A stretch of DNA of 62,276 bases from an uncultured Bacteroidales bacterium (GTDB lineage: Bacteria; Bacteroidota; Bacteroidia; Bacteroidales; Muribaculaceae): NCBI GenBank assembly GCA_900542185.1, contig UQMZ01000021.1:1-62276 (forward strand), in the 5' to 3' direction. Positions 9,147 through 19,015 of the stretch are shown piece by piece; the stretch's first letter is position 1, and each line of letters opens with the position of its first letter. The notes below the pieces were generated by a model. That model ran no database searches. It was not told the origin of the DNA and saw nothing but the letters and a program-made list of their open reading frames with translations. The translations under genes were made by a program, and so were the position numbers.

Positions 9147-9647
9147 ATGAGGTCCGGGTATGTTTTCATTATGATGACAGTGCTGTGGGTGCTGTTGGGT
9201 TCGGGGTGCCGCAGGGTGAACGATACGATATATTCGCATTACGCCGACATCGCTGCCGACGGATGGAACATATACGACACGCGTTGCTTTGAGCCTGAAA
9301 TCACCGATTCCACGCTGTACGGCACACCGATAAGCCTTACCTTAGCGGTGCGATATGACGCCCGATGCCCATTGGGCGAGATTCCGCTGCGTTGCGACAT
9401 CGCTGACGAAAACGGCGACATCTGTACCGACACCGTGCGGCTGAGGCTGTTCGACGACAACGCCGACCCCATAGACCCGGCTCGTTACGGCATCTGCGAG
9501 CATACTGTCACCTTGTCACACAACATGCCTATGAAACCAGGCCTTTCGGTGTGTCTCACTCCGTTATCGGGCAAAAATTCATCGAAAGGACTGCGAAACG
9601 TGGGTATTAAAATTGATTGCAATGGATCTGACTCTGCTTCACGCTGA
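9147..9647 (+). CDS. gldH: Gliding-motility-type lipoprotein GldH
   Basis: The 166-residue protein has a hydrophobic N-terminus ending in a lipobox-like LLGSGC (C21). The mature part matches the GldH pattern: YSHYADIAADGWNIYDTRCFEP near the start and a beta-rich body. GldH is needed for gliding and type IX secretion in flavobacteria, yet it is widespread in non-gliding Bacteroidales, where its role is less clear. It follows the RicT gene closely, an arrangement I recall from other Bacteroidales. Its 3' end overlaps the next gene by about 26 bases in another frame, which suggests translational coupling. Confidence 0.78.
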   Translation: MRSGYVFIMMTVLWVLLGSGCRRVNDTIYSHYADIAADGWNIYDTRCFEPEITDSTLYGTPISLTLAVRYDARCPLGEIPLRCDIADENGDICTDTVRLRLFDDNADPIDPARYGICEHTVTLSHNMPMKPGLSVCLTPLSGKNSSKGLRNVGIKIDCNGSDSASR

Positions 9648-10806
9648 CCAAAAACAGGAATTTCAGCTTCGTCTGGACAAGGCCCGCTACAACATGGCGA
9701 TGGCCGAAATGGACGCCATGCTTATTGGCGCCCCTACCAATCTGTATTATCTTGCAGGGGGTGTGTTCCGCGGATATATCTATGTGCCGGCGGACGGCGA
9801 CCCGGTATTTTTCCTGATTCCTCCGTCAAAGTCCGACAGCGCACTGACACGCGAGATACGCAAGCCTGAAATGATAGCCGACGTGCTGAAGAAGGAGGGC
9901 TACGATATGCCACGTCGCATCGGCATGGAGCTGCAGGACCTGTATTATAGCGAAATCCAGCGTCTGCACGCCATTTTCCCCGGTTCGGAACTGAAGGACG
10001 CCACGCCGGTGATGCGCCGCGCTCGCGCCATCAAGACCGATTTCGAACTGAAGCTGATGCGGCAAGACGGTCTGCGCCAGACCGCCGTATATTCCGAGAT
10101 AAAGCATTGCTATCAGGAGGATATGACCGACCTGGAGTTCCAGATCGAGATAGAACGTGTGCTGCGCCGCGCCGGATGCCTGGGCTATCTGCGCGTGTCG
10201 GGCAACAAGATGCAGCTCAACATGGGTTCCGTGCTGTCAGGTCCCAACGCCGATGCCCCGAGTCCTTACGATTTCTCGATGGGCGGCGCGGGCACCGATC
10301 CATCGCTTCCTGTGGGTGCGAGCGGTGAGATAATGAAACCCGGCATGACGGTGATGGTGGACATGAACGGCGGCTTCAACGGCTATCAGACAGACATGAC
10401 GCGCTGCTGGTACATCGGCCATGTGTCTGATTTAGCCATGCGCGCGCATCAGTGCTCCATCGACATCCTGCGCGATCTGGAGCAGTTCTCCGTACCGGGC
10501 ATCAGAATCGGCGACATGTACCGTCGCGCGGCCAAGTTAGCCGACGAAGCCGGTCTGCACGATTACTTCATGGGTCATAACCATAAGGTGCCGTTCATCG
10601 GTCACGGCGTGGGCATCGAGCTGAACGAGATGCCTGTAGTGATGGAACGCAACGCCGACCCGCTGCTGAAGCATACCACGCTGGCATTGGAACCCAAGTT
10701 CGTAATCCCGGAAGTCGGTGCCGTCGGCATCGAGAACACATACGTCGTGACCGACGAAGGCCTCAGCAACCTCACCGAGCTTGACGAAACCCTAAAACAG
10801 CTGTAA
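9622..10806 (+). CDS. M24 family metallopeptidase (Xaa-Pro aminopeptidase type)
   Basis: The 394-residue protein has an N-terminal creatinase-like domain (about 1-150) and a pita-bread M24 domain. All five metal ligands are visible: D247 (VDMNGG), D258 (QTDMTR), H328 (IGHGVGIE), E357 (LEPKF) and E371 (GIENTYVV). Such enzymes remove an N-terminal residue before proline or cleave dipeptides in the cytoplasm. No signal peptide is present. I chose ATG 9622, which lies inside the end of gldH; an in-frame TTG at 9613 would add three residues. Substrate preference cannot be read from the sequence. Confidence 0.88.
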   Translation: MDLTLLHADQKQEFQLRLDKARYNMAMAEMDAMLIGAPTNLYYLAGGVFRGYIYVPADGDPVFFLIPPSKSDSALTREIRKPEMIADVLKKEGYDMPRRIGMELQDLYYSEIQRLHAIFPGSELKDATPVMRRARAIKTDFELKLMRQDGLRQTAVYSEIKHCYQEDMTDLEFQIEIERVLRRAGCLGYLRVSGNKMQLNMGSVLSGPNADAPSPYDFSMGGAGTDPSLPVGASGEIMKPGMTVMVDMNGGFNGYQTDMTRCWYIGHVSDLAMRAHQCSIDILRDLEQFSVPGIRIGDMYRRAAKLADEAGLHDYFMGHNHKVPFIGHGVGIELNEMPVVMERNADPLLKHTTLALEPKFVIPEVGAVGIENTYVVTDEGLSNLTELDETLKQL

Positions 10807-10875
10807 TACTGGCAGGCGACTGTGCAAGGAGCCCGCGGCTCCTTGTCCGCCGTCCCCCAATTATACCCCGAATTA

Positions 10876-12294
10876 ATGAATCTTAAGGACGACTTAACGA
10901 ACCCTATCTTCCGTCGTATCGGCCAAGTGGCCGACAGCATAGGCCGCGAGGTTTATGTGGTAGGCGGTTACGTGCGCGACATATTCCTGGAGCGCCCCAG
11001 CCACGACATCGACTTCGTGACCGTAGGCTCGGGCATTGAACTGGCGGAGGCCGTGGCCCGCGAGTTAGGGCCGCATGTACCCGTGGCCGTGTACGCCAAC
11101 TACGGCACGGCACAGATGAAGCACCGCGGACTTGAACTGGAATTCGTAGGTGCGCGCCGCGAATCTTACCGTCGCGAGAGCCGCAATCCCATCGTGGAGG
11201 ACGGCACGCTGACCGACGACCAGAACCGCCGCGACTTCACCATCAACGCCATGGCCATCTGCCTGAACGAAGCACGCTTCGGCGAACTTGTCGACCCGTT
11301 CGACGGCCTGGCCGACCTGGCCAAGAAGATAATCCGTACTCCGCTCGACCCGGACATAACTTTCAGCGACGACCCGCTGAGAATGCTGCGTGCCGTACGG
11401 TTCGCCACGCAGCTGGGTTTTGAGATTTCGCCCGAAACTTTCGAAGCACTGAGGCGCAACGCCGACCGTCTTCAGATCATCACGCGCGAGCGCATCAACG
11501 ACGAACTTGGCAAGATGATGCGTTCGGCCGTGCCTTCCGTCGGTTTCAAGCTGATGGACCGCGCCGGACTGTTGAAATACGCCTTCCCTCCCATTCTTGA
11601 GCTGAAGGGTGTTGAGACAGTGGAGGGCATCGGACATAAGGACAACTTCCTGCACACTCTGCAGGTGCTTGACAACGTGGCTGCCAAGTCAGACAACGAA
11701 TGGCTGCGCTGGGCCGCTCTGTTGCACGATATAGGCAAGCCCGTAACCAAGAAATATGACGACCGTCTGGGCTGGACATTCCACAACCACAACATTGTTG
11801 GCGAGAAGATGGTGCCGCGCATATTCCGCAAGCTGAAGCTGCCCATGAACGACCACATGAAGTATGTGGCCAAGCTCGTGGGACTGCACATGCGTCCGCA
11901 GTCCGTTGGCGAAGAAGGTGTGACCGATTCGGGTGTACGCCGACTCATCACGGACGCCGGCACGGACTTGGACGACCTGATGACCTTGGCCGAAGCCGAC
12001 ATCACGTCAAAGAATCCGGCAAAGGTACGCCGTCAGCTTGACGGCTTCGAGCGGTTGCGTCACCGCATGAGCGACATCGCCGACGCCGATGCCCTGAGGA
12101 ACTGGAAGAATCCCGTGAACGGCAACGAGATAATGGAGTATTACCACCTGACGCCCGGCAAGGAGATAGCCGACATCAAGGACGCCGTGAAAGAAGCCAT
12201 CATGGACGGCACCATCCCCTACGACCACGACGCCGCCTGGCAGTACGTCCTCCGCGTCGCCCCGTCCATCCTCCACCTCCCCCAGCAAGAATAA
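10876..12294 (+). CDS. CCA-adding-type tRNA nucleotidyltransferase with HD domain
   Basis: The 472-residue protein has the class II nucleotidyltransferase head: VGGYVRDIFLERPSHDIDF with metal ligands D44 and D46. The RRDFTINAMA and DPLRMLRAVRFA motifs of the CCA/poly(A) polymerase family follow. A C-terminal HD domain has H284/D285 in LLHDIGKP. The enzyme adds or repairs CCA at tRNA 3' ends; the HD domain may give phosphohydrolase activity. I chose ATG 10876, right before the conserved start. An upstream GTG at 10822 would add residues unlike the family. It ends head-to-head against the helicase gene with no gap at 12294/12295. Confidence 0.9.
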   Translation: MNLKDDLTNPIFRRIGQVADSIGREVYVVGGYVRDIFLERPSHDIDFVTVGSGIELAEAVARELGPHVPVAVYANYGTAQMKHRGLELEFVGARRESYRRESRNPIVEDGTLTDDQNRRDFTINAMAICLNEARFGELVDPFDGLADLAKKIIRTPLDPDITFSDDPLRMLRAVRFATQLGFEISPETFEALRRNADRLQIITRERINDELGKMMRSAVPSVGFKLMDRAGLLKYAFPPILELKGVETVEGIGHKDNFLHTLQVLDNVAAKSDNEWLRWAALLHDIGKPVTKKYDDRLGWTFHNHNIVGEKMVPRIFRKLKLPMNDHMKYVAKLVGLHMRPQSVGEEGVTDSGVRRLITDAGTDLDDLMTLAEADITSKNPAKVRRQLDGFERLRHRMSDIADADALRNWKNPVNGNEIMEYYHLTPGKEIADIKDAVKEAIMDGTIPYDHDAAWQYVLRVAPSILHLPQQE

Positions 12295-14727
12295 CTATTC
12301 TTCTTCGATGAAGTCGGAGGGGGTTCCGTAGGATGCCGGCGGTTCGTTGGCTATAGTGGTTGCTGTATCGGCAGCCGGATTCGGGAGCAGGGGCGTGAGC
12401 TCGCGGTGGTAGTACCGGAGCAGGAAACGGATGTCGTCCCAGGCCGGGTCGCCACCTATCGCCTCGCGCACGCCGGATATTGTGTTCGGCAGTATGGGGG
12501 TGTCATCGAGATATGCCTTCACTCGCTCGCGCAATTCATCATCGATATTCTTCCAGACGTATTCTTCCAAGTCCTGATCGGGCAACGTCTTAAGCAAATG
12601 TCCCGTTATGGTGCTTCTGACAAGACCGCGTATCTCGGCAATCTCACTCACAGTTTTGCCTTGACGGTACAATTCAAGCGTAACCTCCGTAGTGGGCTTC
12701 TTTACAGGCTTGGGAGTTTTGAGAGAATGGGGAGTTTTCTCAGTACGACGCTGTTTCTTCGCAGGCTCCGGCTTGTCGGGACATTCGTAGTTCTCGGGAT
12801 GCACGTAACGGTCTATCTCCTCAAATTCCTCGTCCGACAACATCGGTTTGCTATCCGACATCGTTGCCTTACGCGTTTTCTTCTTGGTTTCACGCGTGGG
12901 CTTGGGAGTGACATTGCGCAGCATCACCTCCGCCTTCAAATCAAGGTAAACGTCGATGCTGAATTGCCTGCTGATGAAATTATTCAGCAGCATGCGCTTG
13001 GCCGTCAACAGGTCCTCGAACAGTTCAAGACGGTTCTGAAGCTTCGAGCGCACGGCTTTGTTGTCGCTGTTGCGGATGGCTTTCGTGGCAAGATCCACGA
13101 CAGGCATAAGCTGGCCGACGAAGTATTTGCACGCGGCCTTGACACGCTCGCCCAACACTTGCTCGGAACGCGAACCCTCCATCGCCAGGCGCGAATACTG
13201 ATGGCGGAACGTGTCGGCCACTTTATTTATCTCGCGACTTTTTGTCTCGTACATCTGCACCCAGTCCTGCACTATGGCCGGGAACTTGCGCATGAAGTTC
13301 TCCTGATACAGCCGCATCACACCCTCCATAGCCGCGAACATCTGACGGAAATTGAACAGATCATCCAGCAGACCGACCTTGTATTGACGTTCCAGCATGT
13401 CAAGATGCGCCTCGTCTATGTCGTCGCAGTTATGGTCGTTGTAGAATCGGTGGACAGAAGTGTCATTGATTATGGAAGATGGCGAAACAGGATTCACCAG
13501 CACCAGTCCCTGTAGCGTGCGGCATCGCGACAACGCCACGTACGTCTGTCCGTGTGCGAAGCTGCGTTTCACGTCGATGATGGCGCGGTCGAAGGTCAGT
13601 CCCTGGCTCTTGTGTATGGTCACGGCCCAGGCTAATTTCAGCGGATACTGTGTAAATGTACCTTCCTTGCGCTCCACTATCTCCTTCGTCTCGGGATTGA
13701 CGGTGTACGAGATATTGTCCCAGTCTACAGGAAGCACCTGAATAATCTCGCCCCCCTCCTGCGGACGCACGGCCACGCCGTATTCCTCATCAATAGCTAC
13801 GACCTGGCCTATCATGCCGTTGTAATAGGCGCGGTCCATGCCCGTATCGTTCTTTATGAACATCACCTGTGCGCCGACCTTAAGGGTCAGCTCCGGATCG
13901 GCCGGATATGACGTTTCCGGGAACTTGCCTTCGATATGACACTCAAATACATGCGGCTGCGAAGGGAGTTCGTCAAGTTTTTGCCGGTTTATGTCGTTGG
14001 CTATGCCGTTGTGCGTGGTGAGGCGTATGTAGCCCTCATCGTCGCCCGGATTGAAGCCGGGGATGCAACGGGAGTTCAGTTTGTCGAGCACCGTCCCGTC
14101 GGCACGGTTCTCGCGTATGGCGTTGAGCATACCGAGGAAGTCGGCGTCCTTCTGACGGAACACCTCGTTTAGCTCCACCGTCTCGTACGGCAACTGCTGC
14201 AACGCCACGGAATCGAAGAAGAACAGCGACTTATAGCGATCTTCCAGCAGGTGCCGTTCCTCCTCCCTGACCACCGGCGCCAACTGCTGCAGGTCGCCGA
14301 TCAGCAGGAGCTGAACGCCGCCGAAGGGCTTGGTGCGGTCGCGCAGACGTCTCAGCACGTCGTCCACGGCATCCAGCAGGTCGGCGCGCACCATCGACAC
14401 CTCGTCGATCACGAGCAGGTCCATGCCGCGGATGATGCGCAGCTTCTCCTTGCTGTATGAGAACTTGCGGCGCGTGCCGTTGTTCATGCCGGGAACGAAC
14501 GGACCGAAATCCAGCTGGAAGAAACTGTGCAGCGTCACGCCGCCGGCATTGATGGCGGCTATTCCCGTCGGGGCGCATACCACGATGCGCTTGCGGCTCG
14601 ACGAGCGGAGATTGCGCAGAAAGGTGGTCTTGCCGGTTCCGGCCTTACCTGTAAGAAACAGACTCGTTCCGGTTCCTTCTATTATGCGGCGAGCAAGCTC
14701 AAGCCTTTCATTCGTCTTCTGTTCCAT
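12295..14727 (-). CDS. PIF1-like AAA helicase with C-terminal HTH
   Basis: The 810-residue protein has Walker A at 27-34 (GKAGTGKT), Walker B LLVIDEVSM, and C-terminal superfamily 1 motifs including LAWAVTIHKSQGLTFD and YVALSRCRTLQGL. That places it with PIF1/RecD2-like 5'-3' helicases. About residues 590-650 are a basic Lys/Pro-rich linker. Past it is a helix-turn-helix (LELYRQGKTVSEIAEIRGLV) of the kind found at the C-terminus of RecQ-like and PIF1-like bacterial helicases. Probable role: unwinding forked or structured DNA. The start at ATG 14727 precedes the family N-terminus; a GTG at 14763 is in frame but less likely. Confidence 0.86.
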   Translation of the reverse strand: MEQKTNERLELARRIIEGTGTSLFLTGKAGTGKTTFLRNLRSSSRKRIVVCAPTGIAAINAGGVTLHSFFQLDFGPFVPGMNNGTRRKFSYSKEKLRIIRGMDLLVIDEVSMVRADLLDAVDDVLRRLRDRTKPFGGVQLLLIGDLQQLAPVVREEERHLLEDRYKSLFFFDSVALQQLPYETVELNEVFRQKDADFLGMLNAIRENRADGTVLDKLNSRCIPGFNPGDDEGYIRLTTHNGIANDINRQKLDELPSQPHVFECHIEGKFPETSYPADPELTLKVGAQVMFIKNDTGMDRAYYNGMIGQVVAIDEEYGVAVRPQEGGEIIQVLPVDWDNISYTVNPETKEIVERKEGTFTQYPLKLAWAVTIHKSQGLTFDRAIIDVKRSFAHGQTYVALSRCRTLQGLVLVNPVSPSSIINDTSVHRFYNDHNCDDIDEAHLDMLERQYKVGLLDDLFNFRQMFAAMEGVMRLYQENFMRKFPAIVQDWVQMYETKSREINKVADTFRHQYSRLAMEGSRSEQVLGERVKAACKYFVGQLMPVVDLATKAIRNSDNKAVRSKLQNRLELFEDLLTAKRMLLNNFISRQFSIDVYLDLKAEVMLRNVTPKPTRETKKKTRKATMSDSKPMLSDEEFEEIDRYVHPENYECPDKPEPAKKQRRTEKTPHSLKTPKPVKKPTTEVTLELYRQGKTVSEIAEIRGLVRSTITGHLLKTLPDQDLEEYVWKNIDDELRERVKAYLDDTPILPNTISGVREAIGGDPAWDDIRFLLRYYHRELTPLLPNPAADTATTIANEPPASYGTPSDFIEEE

Positions 14728-14780
14728 GAACTCCAATTTAATTAGTGATATGTCCGGATCCACACCCGGACATACCTTTA

Positions 14781-15791
14781 TTACTTTTTATGCGCGATCA
14801 TGTACTGTGCTATCTGCACGGCATTCAGGGCGGCACCCTTCTTGATCTGGTCGCCTACCACCCAGAAGCTGAGCCCGTTGGGGTTGGCCAGGTCCTTGCG
14901 CAGACGGCCCACATACACGGGATCCTTGCCGGCTATGTCCTTGGGCATCGGATAGCAGGGATGCTCCGGATTGCCCAGATCCACGTACACCAGTCCCTCG
15001 CCGTTGCGCAGTGCGTTCTCAGCCGCCTCAAGCGATATGGGTTCCCTGGTCTCTACCCAGATAGCCTCGCTGTGGGCGCGCATCACCGGCACACGCACAC
15101 ACGTGGCCGACACCTCGATGTCGCTGTGCATTATCTTGCGCGTCTCGTTGTACATCTTCATCTCCTCCTTGGTGTAGCCGTTGTCCATGAACACATCTAT
15201 GTGAGGGATGACGTTATGCGCCAGCTGATGCTGGAATTTCTTCACGGTCGGTTCCTCGCCGCGGGCTATCTGGCATGTCTGAAGGGCAAGCTCGTCCATG
15301 CCGCTCGCGCCCGCACCGGAAGCAGCCTGATAGCTGGCCACATGCACACGCCTGATGTGCGACACGTCGTCGATGGGCTTCAGCGCCACCACCATCTGGA
15401 TTGTGGTGCAGTTGGGATTGCCTATGATGTTGCGCGGATGGTTGAAGGCATCCTCGCCGTTGACCTCGGGCACTACCAGAGGCACGTCGGGATCCATGCG
15501 GAATGCCGACGAGTTGTCTATCATCAGCGTGCCGTGACGTGTGATGGTCTCGGCGTATTCCTTGCTGACCGATGCTCCGGCCGACGTAAAGGCTATCTCC
15601 ACGCCGCTGAAATCGGAGTCGTGTGACAGTTCCTCGATTATATACTCTTTGCCGCGGAATTTACGCGAAGTGCCCGCGGAGCGCTTCGAACCGAACAGTC
15701 TCAGACTGTCCACGGGGAAGGCTTGCTCCTCGAGCACTCTCAGGAATTCCGCGCCTACGGCGCCGCTGGCGCCGACTATCGCGATATTCAT
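14781..15791 (-). CDS. asd: Aspartate-semialdehyde dehydrogenase
   Basis: The 336-residue protein starts with the nucleotide-binding loop GASGAVG (7-13). It carries the catalytic cysteine C128 in GNPNCTT and the conserved H240 in VPVMRAHSEA. It reduces aspartyl phosphate to aspartate semialdehyde, the branch point to lysine, diaminopimelate, threonine and methionine. Length and motifs are typical and complete. It lies 53 bases downstream of nothing obviously co-functional: the neighbours on the same strand are fabD upstream and the PIF1-like helicase downstream. Confidence 0.95.
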   Translation of the reverse strand: MNIAIVGASGAVGAEFLRVLEEQAFPVDSLRLFGSKRSAGTSRKFRGKEYIIEELSHDSDFSGVEIAFTSAGASVSKEYAETITRHGTLMIDNSSAFRMDPDVPLVVPEVNGEDAFNHPRNIIGNPNCTTIQMVVALKPIDDVSHIRRVHVASYQAASGAGASGMDELALQTCQIARGEEPTVKKFQHQLAHNVIPHIDVFMDNGYTKEEMKMYNETRKIMHSDIEVSATCVRVPVMRAHSEAIWVETREPISLEAAENALRNGEGLVYVDLGNPEHPCYPMPKDIAGKDPVYVGRLRKDLANPNGLSFWVVGDQIKKGAALNAVQIAQYMIAHKK

Positions 15792-15850
15792 GTCTATTCT
15801 TTAATTAGAGTCCTGGCGGCATACGCCGCTCTGACAATATAAAGCTCTTA

Positions 15851-16732
15851 TTAGCTCAGACCGCTTACGGCCACTTCCTTGTTGATCTTGCTGATCAGAC
15901 CCTGCAGCACCTTGCCCGGACCGAGTTCGGTGAAGTCATCGGCACCGTCGGCAATCATGGCCTGTACGTCCTGAGTCCAGCGCACGGGAGCCGTGAGCTG
16001 CTTGATCAGGTTGGCCTTGATCTCCTCAGGATCGGTATGAGGCTTGGCGTCCACGTTCTGATATACAGGGCAGACAGGAGTGGTGAACTTGGCTGCGGCG
16101 ATGGCCTCTGCCAGCTCCTCCTGTGCGGGCTGCATCAGGGGCGAATGGAACGCACCGCCCACCTTCAGCACCAATGCACGCTTGGCACCGGCTTCCTTCA
16201 TCTTCTCGCATGCCTCGTTGATGGCCTCGACGGTTCCGGAGATAACCACCTGTCCGGGGCAGTTATAGTTGGCGGGGGCCACGATGCCCTCCACGCTATT
16301 GCAGATTTCCTCAACCTTCTCGTCGGGCAGAGCCAATACGGCTGCCATTGTCGAGGGCTGAGCCTCGCATGCCTTCTGCATGGCCTGTGCACGCTTCGAA
16401 ACGAGCTTCAGACCCTCCTCGAAGCTCAGTGCGCCGGCTGCTACCAGCGCGGAGAACTCGCCGAGGCTGTGGCCGGCCACCATCGACGGCTTGAAGTCAT
16501 CATCGCCAAGGTTCTTGGCCAGCAATACGCTGTGAAGGAATATGGCAGGCTGCGTCACCTTGGTCTGCTTCAGGTCCTCCTCGGTTCCGTTGAACATCAG
16601 GTCAGTGATGCGGAAGCCCAGGATCTCGTTGGCTTTCTCAAACAAATCGCGGGCCTCGGCATTATTGTCGTACAGGTCCTTGCCCATTCCCACAAACTGG
16701 GCACCCTGGCCCGGAAATACATACGCTTTCAT
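15851..16732 (-). CDS. fabD: Malonyl-CoA:ACP transacylase
   Basis: The 293-residue enzyme begins MKAYVFPGQGAQFVGMG, the family's hallmark. It has the nucleophile S89 in GHSLGE and the catalytic H196 in GAFHSPLM. It loads malonyl groups onto acyl carrier protein for fatty-acid chain elongation in the cytoplasm. Length is normal and no domain is missing. It stands apart from other fab genes here. A TAATTTTG promoter element lies about 70 bases upstream on the minus strand, so it has its own transcription start, perhaps shared with asd. Confidence 0.96.
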   Translation of the reverse strand: MKAYVFPGQGAQFVGMGKDLYDNNAEARDLFEKANEILGFRITDLMFNGTEEDLKQTKVTQPAIFLHSVLLAKNLGDDDFKPSMVAGHSLGEFSALVAAGALSFEEGLKLVSKRAQAMQKACEAQPSTMAAVLALPDEKVEEICNSVEGIVAPANYNCPGQVVISGTVEAINEACEKMKEAGAKRALVLKVGGAFHSPLMQPAQEELAEAIAAAKFTTPVCPVYQNVDAKPHTDPEEIKANLIKQLTAPVRWTQDVQAMIADGADDFTELGPGKVLQGLISKINKEVAVSGLS

Positions 16733-16798
16733 TATTCGTAGTTTCTTATCGTTGTCTAATCTTGTTATCCGCAGGCATTACCGCCCGCTATTACACTG

Positions 16799-16806
16799 CA
16801 AAATTA
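16799..16806 (-). promoter_or_regulatory. -7 element upstream of fabD
   Basis: On the minus strand this reads TAATTTTG, the Bacteroidota -7 consensus TAnnTTTG. Transcription would start near 16792, giving a leader of about 60 bases before the fabD ATG. Confidence 0.6.
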
Positions 16807-16869
16807 CTAAATAATCGGCAATTATGGAAATAATTCGTTAATTGCTTATGTTTTACAACATGATTTTGA

Positions 16870-18849
16870 TTATTTCAGCACTTTGGCGCGCTTGGAATCC
16901 CAATAGAGATAAGCGATAAGGAGCAGATATACTATCACGCCGAGAGTCTGGGTGAACAGGGGGCTGCCTGGCGTGGTGTACTCGAATCCGCAGAAGCGTG
17001 TGATGGCTGCGAATACACCGAACAGCGCGCCACCGGCGATAAGTCCGGACGACAGCAGCGTTCCGCGGTCGTGACGGGCCGAAGCCACCTTCTTGTCCTT
17101 GCTGCTGTGCTGCACGAAGTAAGCCACCGCACCGCCGACAAGCATCGGGGTATTGAGCGACAACGGGATGAACATGCCGAGGCAGAATGCCAGCGCGGGC
17201 ACGCCCAGCCAGTTGAGTATCAGCGCGAGAATGGCGCCTACCATATAGAGAATCCAGGGAGTGTCGCCGCCCATCATCAGGGGCTCGATCACCTTGGCCA
17301 TAGCGTTGGCCTGCGGTGCCACAAGGGCGTTGTCGCCGGTAAAGCCGTACACCTTGTTCAGCACGATTATAACGCCGCCGACAGTTGCGGCCGACACAAG
17401 GGTGCCGAGGAATTTCCAAGTCTCCTGCTTCTTGGGCGTGGAGCCGAGCCAGTAACCGATCTTGAGGTCGGTCACGAACCCGCCGGCCATGGAGAGCGCG
17501 GTGCAGACCACGCCGCCGATCACCATAGAGGCCACGATGCCGCTGGTGCCGTTAAGTCCGATAGCCACAAAGATGGCCGAGGCGATGATCAGCGTCATCA
17601 GCGTCATGCCCGACACCGGGTTGGAACCGACGATGGCTATGGCGTTTGCGGCCACAGTGGTGAACAGGAAGGCTATCAGAGTCACCACTACCCATGCTAC
17701 GAGTGCCTGCCAGAAAGTGTGGATCACGCCGAACCAGAAGAACAGCAACACGGCCAACAGAGCCAGGGCGATGAAGAACACTACTTTCTTCATCGACAGG
17801 TCCATCTGCCAGCGCACCTGCTTGCCTGTGGCGGCTGCACCCTTGAATTCGCGGCCGGCCAGCGACACGGCGTTGACGATGATGTTCCACGACTTGATGA
17901 TGCCGATAACGCCGGCCATGGCGATACCGCCGATGCCGATCATACGGGCATAATCCCTGAATATCACATCCGGAGCCATCGCCTGGAATTCAGGCGAGCC
18001 GTAGGTGCCCATCAGCGGTATGATGATCCACCACACGAAGATGGAACCGGCGAAGATGACGAAGGCGTATTTCAATCCCACGATGTATCCGAGACCGAGC
18101 AACGCGGCGCCGGTGTTGCAGCTGAACACTAATTTGGTCTTTTCGGCTATTGTCTGGCCCCACTGCGCGCAGGTGGTAGTCACGGTCTCGGCCCACCATC
18201 CGAAGGTGGCCACGATATAGTCGTAGATACCACCTATCAGCGAGGCGATTACCAGTGTCTTGGCCTGGCTGTTGTCGCCGCTGGCCGACGCGGCCTGGCC
18301 AGACACTATCACCTGCGTGGTGGCAGTGGCCTCCGGGAAGGGGTACTTGCCGTGCATGTCCTTCACGAAATACTTGCGGAAGGGAATGAAGAACAGGATG
18401 CCCAGGATGCCGCCCAACAGCGACGAGAGGAATATCTGATAGAAATTCACCACGATGTCAGGATAAGTGTCCTGCAGGATGTAGAGTGCGGGCAACGTGA
18501 AGATGGCGCCGGCCACAATCACGCCCGAACATGCGCCGATGCTCTGGATTATCACGTTCTGGCCCAGTGCGTTTTTCTTCTTCAATGCCGAGCTGAGACC
18601 CACCGCGATGATGGCGATAGGAATAGCGGCCTCGAACACCTGGCCCACTTTCAGGCCCAGATAGGCGGCGGCGGCACTGAAGATTATGGCCATCAGCAGG
18701 CCCATGCCCACCGAATACACGGTCACTTCCTTCTGGTCGTGCGCCGGGTGCATCACCGGCACGTACTCCTCGTCGGCGCCCAGTTCCCTGAACGCGTTCT
18801 CCGGCAGTCCCGTCTCGGTGGTGTAAACGTTCTCGTCGTCTTGCTTCAT
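16870..18849 (-). CDS. OPT family oligopeptide transporter
   Basis: The 659-residue protein is highly hydrophobic, with about 14-16 predicted membrane segments after a short cytoplasmic N-terminus. It matches the bacterial OPT family: GLKVGQVFEAAIPIAI near the first helices, KYPFPEATATTQVIVSGQAA in the middle, and NLVWLG-like repeats late. Members take up oligopeptides, or metal chelates in some lineages, probably with protons. It is likely monocistronic: a promoter lies just upstream and the next gene on the strand is fabD, about 140 bases away. Confidence 0.9.
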   Translation of the reverse strand: MKQDDENVYTTETGLPENAFRELGADEEYVPVMHPAHDQKEVTVYSVGMGLLMAIIFSAAAAYLGLKVGQVFEAAIPIAIIAVGLSSALKKKNALGQNVIIQSIGACSGVIVAGAIFTLPALYILQDTYPDIVVNFYQIFLSSLLGGILGILFFIPFRKYFVKDMHGKYPFPEATATTQVIVSGQAASASGDNSQAKTLVIASLIGGIYDYIVATFGWWAETVTTTCAQWGQTIAEKTKLVFSCNTGAALLGLGYIVGLKYAFVIFAGSIFVWWIIIPLMGTYGSPEFQAMAPDVIFRDYARMIGIGGIAMAGVIGIIKSWNIIVNAVSLAGREFKGAAATGKQVRWQMDLSMKKVVFFIALALLAVLLFFWFGVIHTFWQALVAWVVVTLIAFLFTTVAANAIAIVGSNPVSGMTLMTLIIASAIFVAIGLNGTSGIVASMVIGGVVCTALSMAGGFVTDLKIGYWLGSTPKKQETWKFLGTLVSAATVGGVIIVLNKVYGFTGDNALVAPQANAMAKVIEPLMMGGDTPWILYMVGAILALILNWLGVPALAFCLGMFIPLSLNTPMLVGGAVAYFVQHSSKDKKVASARHDRGTLLSSGLIAGGALFGVFAAITRFCGFEYTTPGSPLFTQTLGVIVYLLLIAYLYWDSKRAKVLK

Positions 18850-18905
18850 AATCGTATTATTGTGTGATGTTATTGTTGTATCAATGCAAATTGATAGCTA
18901 AACCA

Positions 18906-18913
18906 CAAAATTA
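18906..18913 (-). promoter_or_regulatory. -7 element upstream of the OPT transporter
   Basis: The minus strand reads TAATTTTG, with a TTG about 20 bases upstream inside AGGGTTGGGCGG. The predicted start leaves a leader of about 50 bases before the transporter ATG. Confidence 0.6.
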
Positions 18914-18999
18914 CTAAAAAATTGTCAACCGCCCAACCCTAATATCTGAATCTTATGACGAAACGCACGGTTCTTTTATGGTTTTTAGCCGAAATTTGT

Positions 19000-19007
19000 T
19001 AACTTTG
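19000..19007 (+). promoter_or_regulatory. -7 element upstream of the AAA-ATPase-like gene
   Basis: TAACTTTG fits the TAnnTTTG consensus, with a TTTTATG stretch about 20 bases upstream. The predicted transcript would carry both R1 repeats at 19016-19103 in its 5' leader before the ATG at 19148. Confidence 0.55.
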
Positions 19008-19015
19008 TAGGGGAT

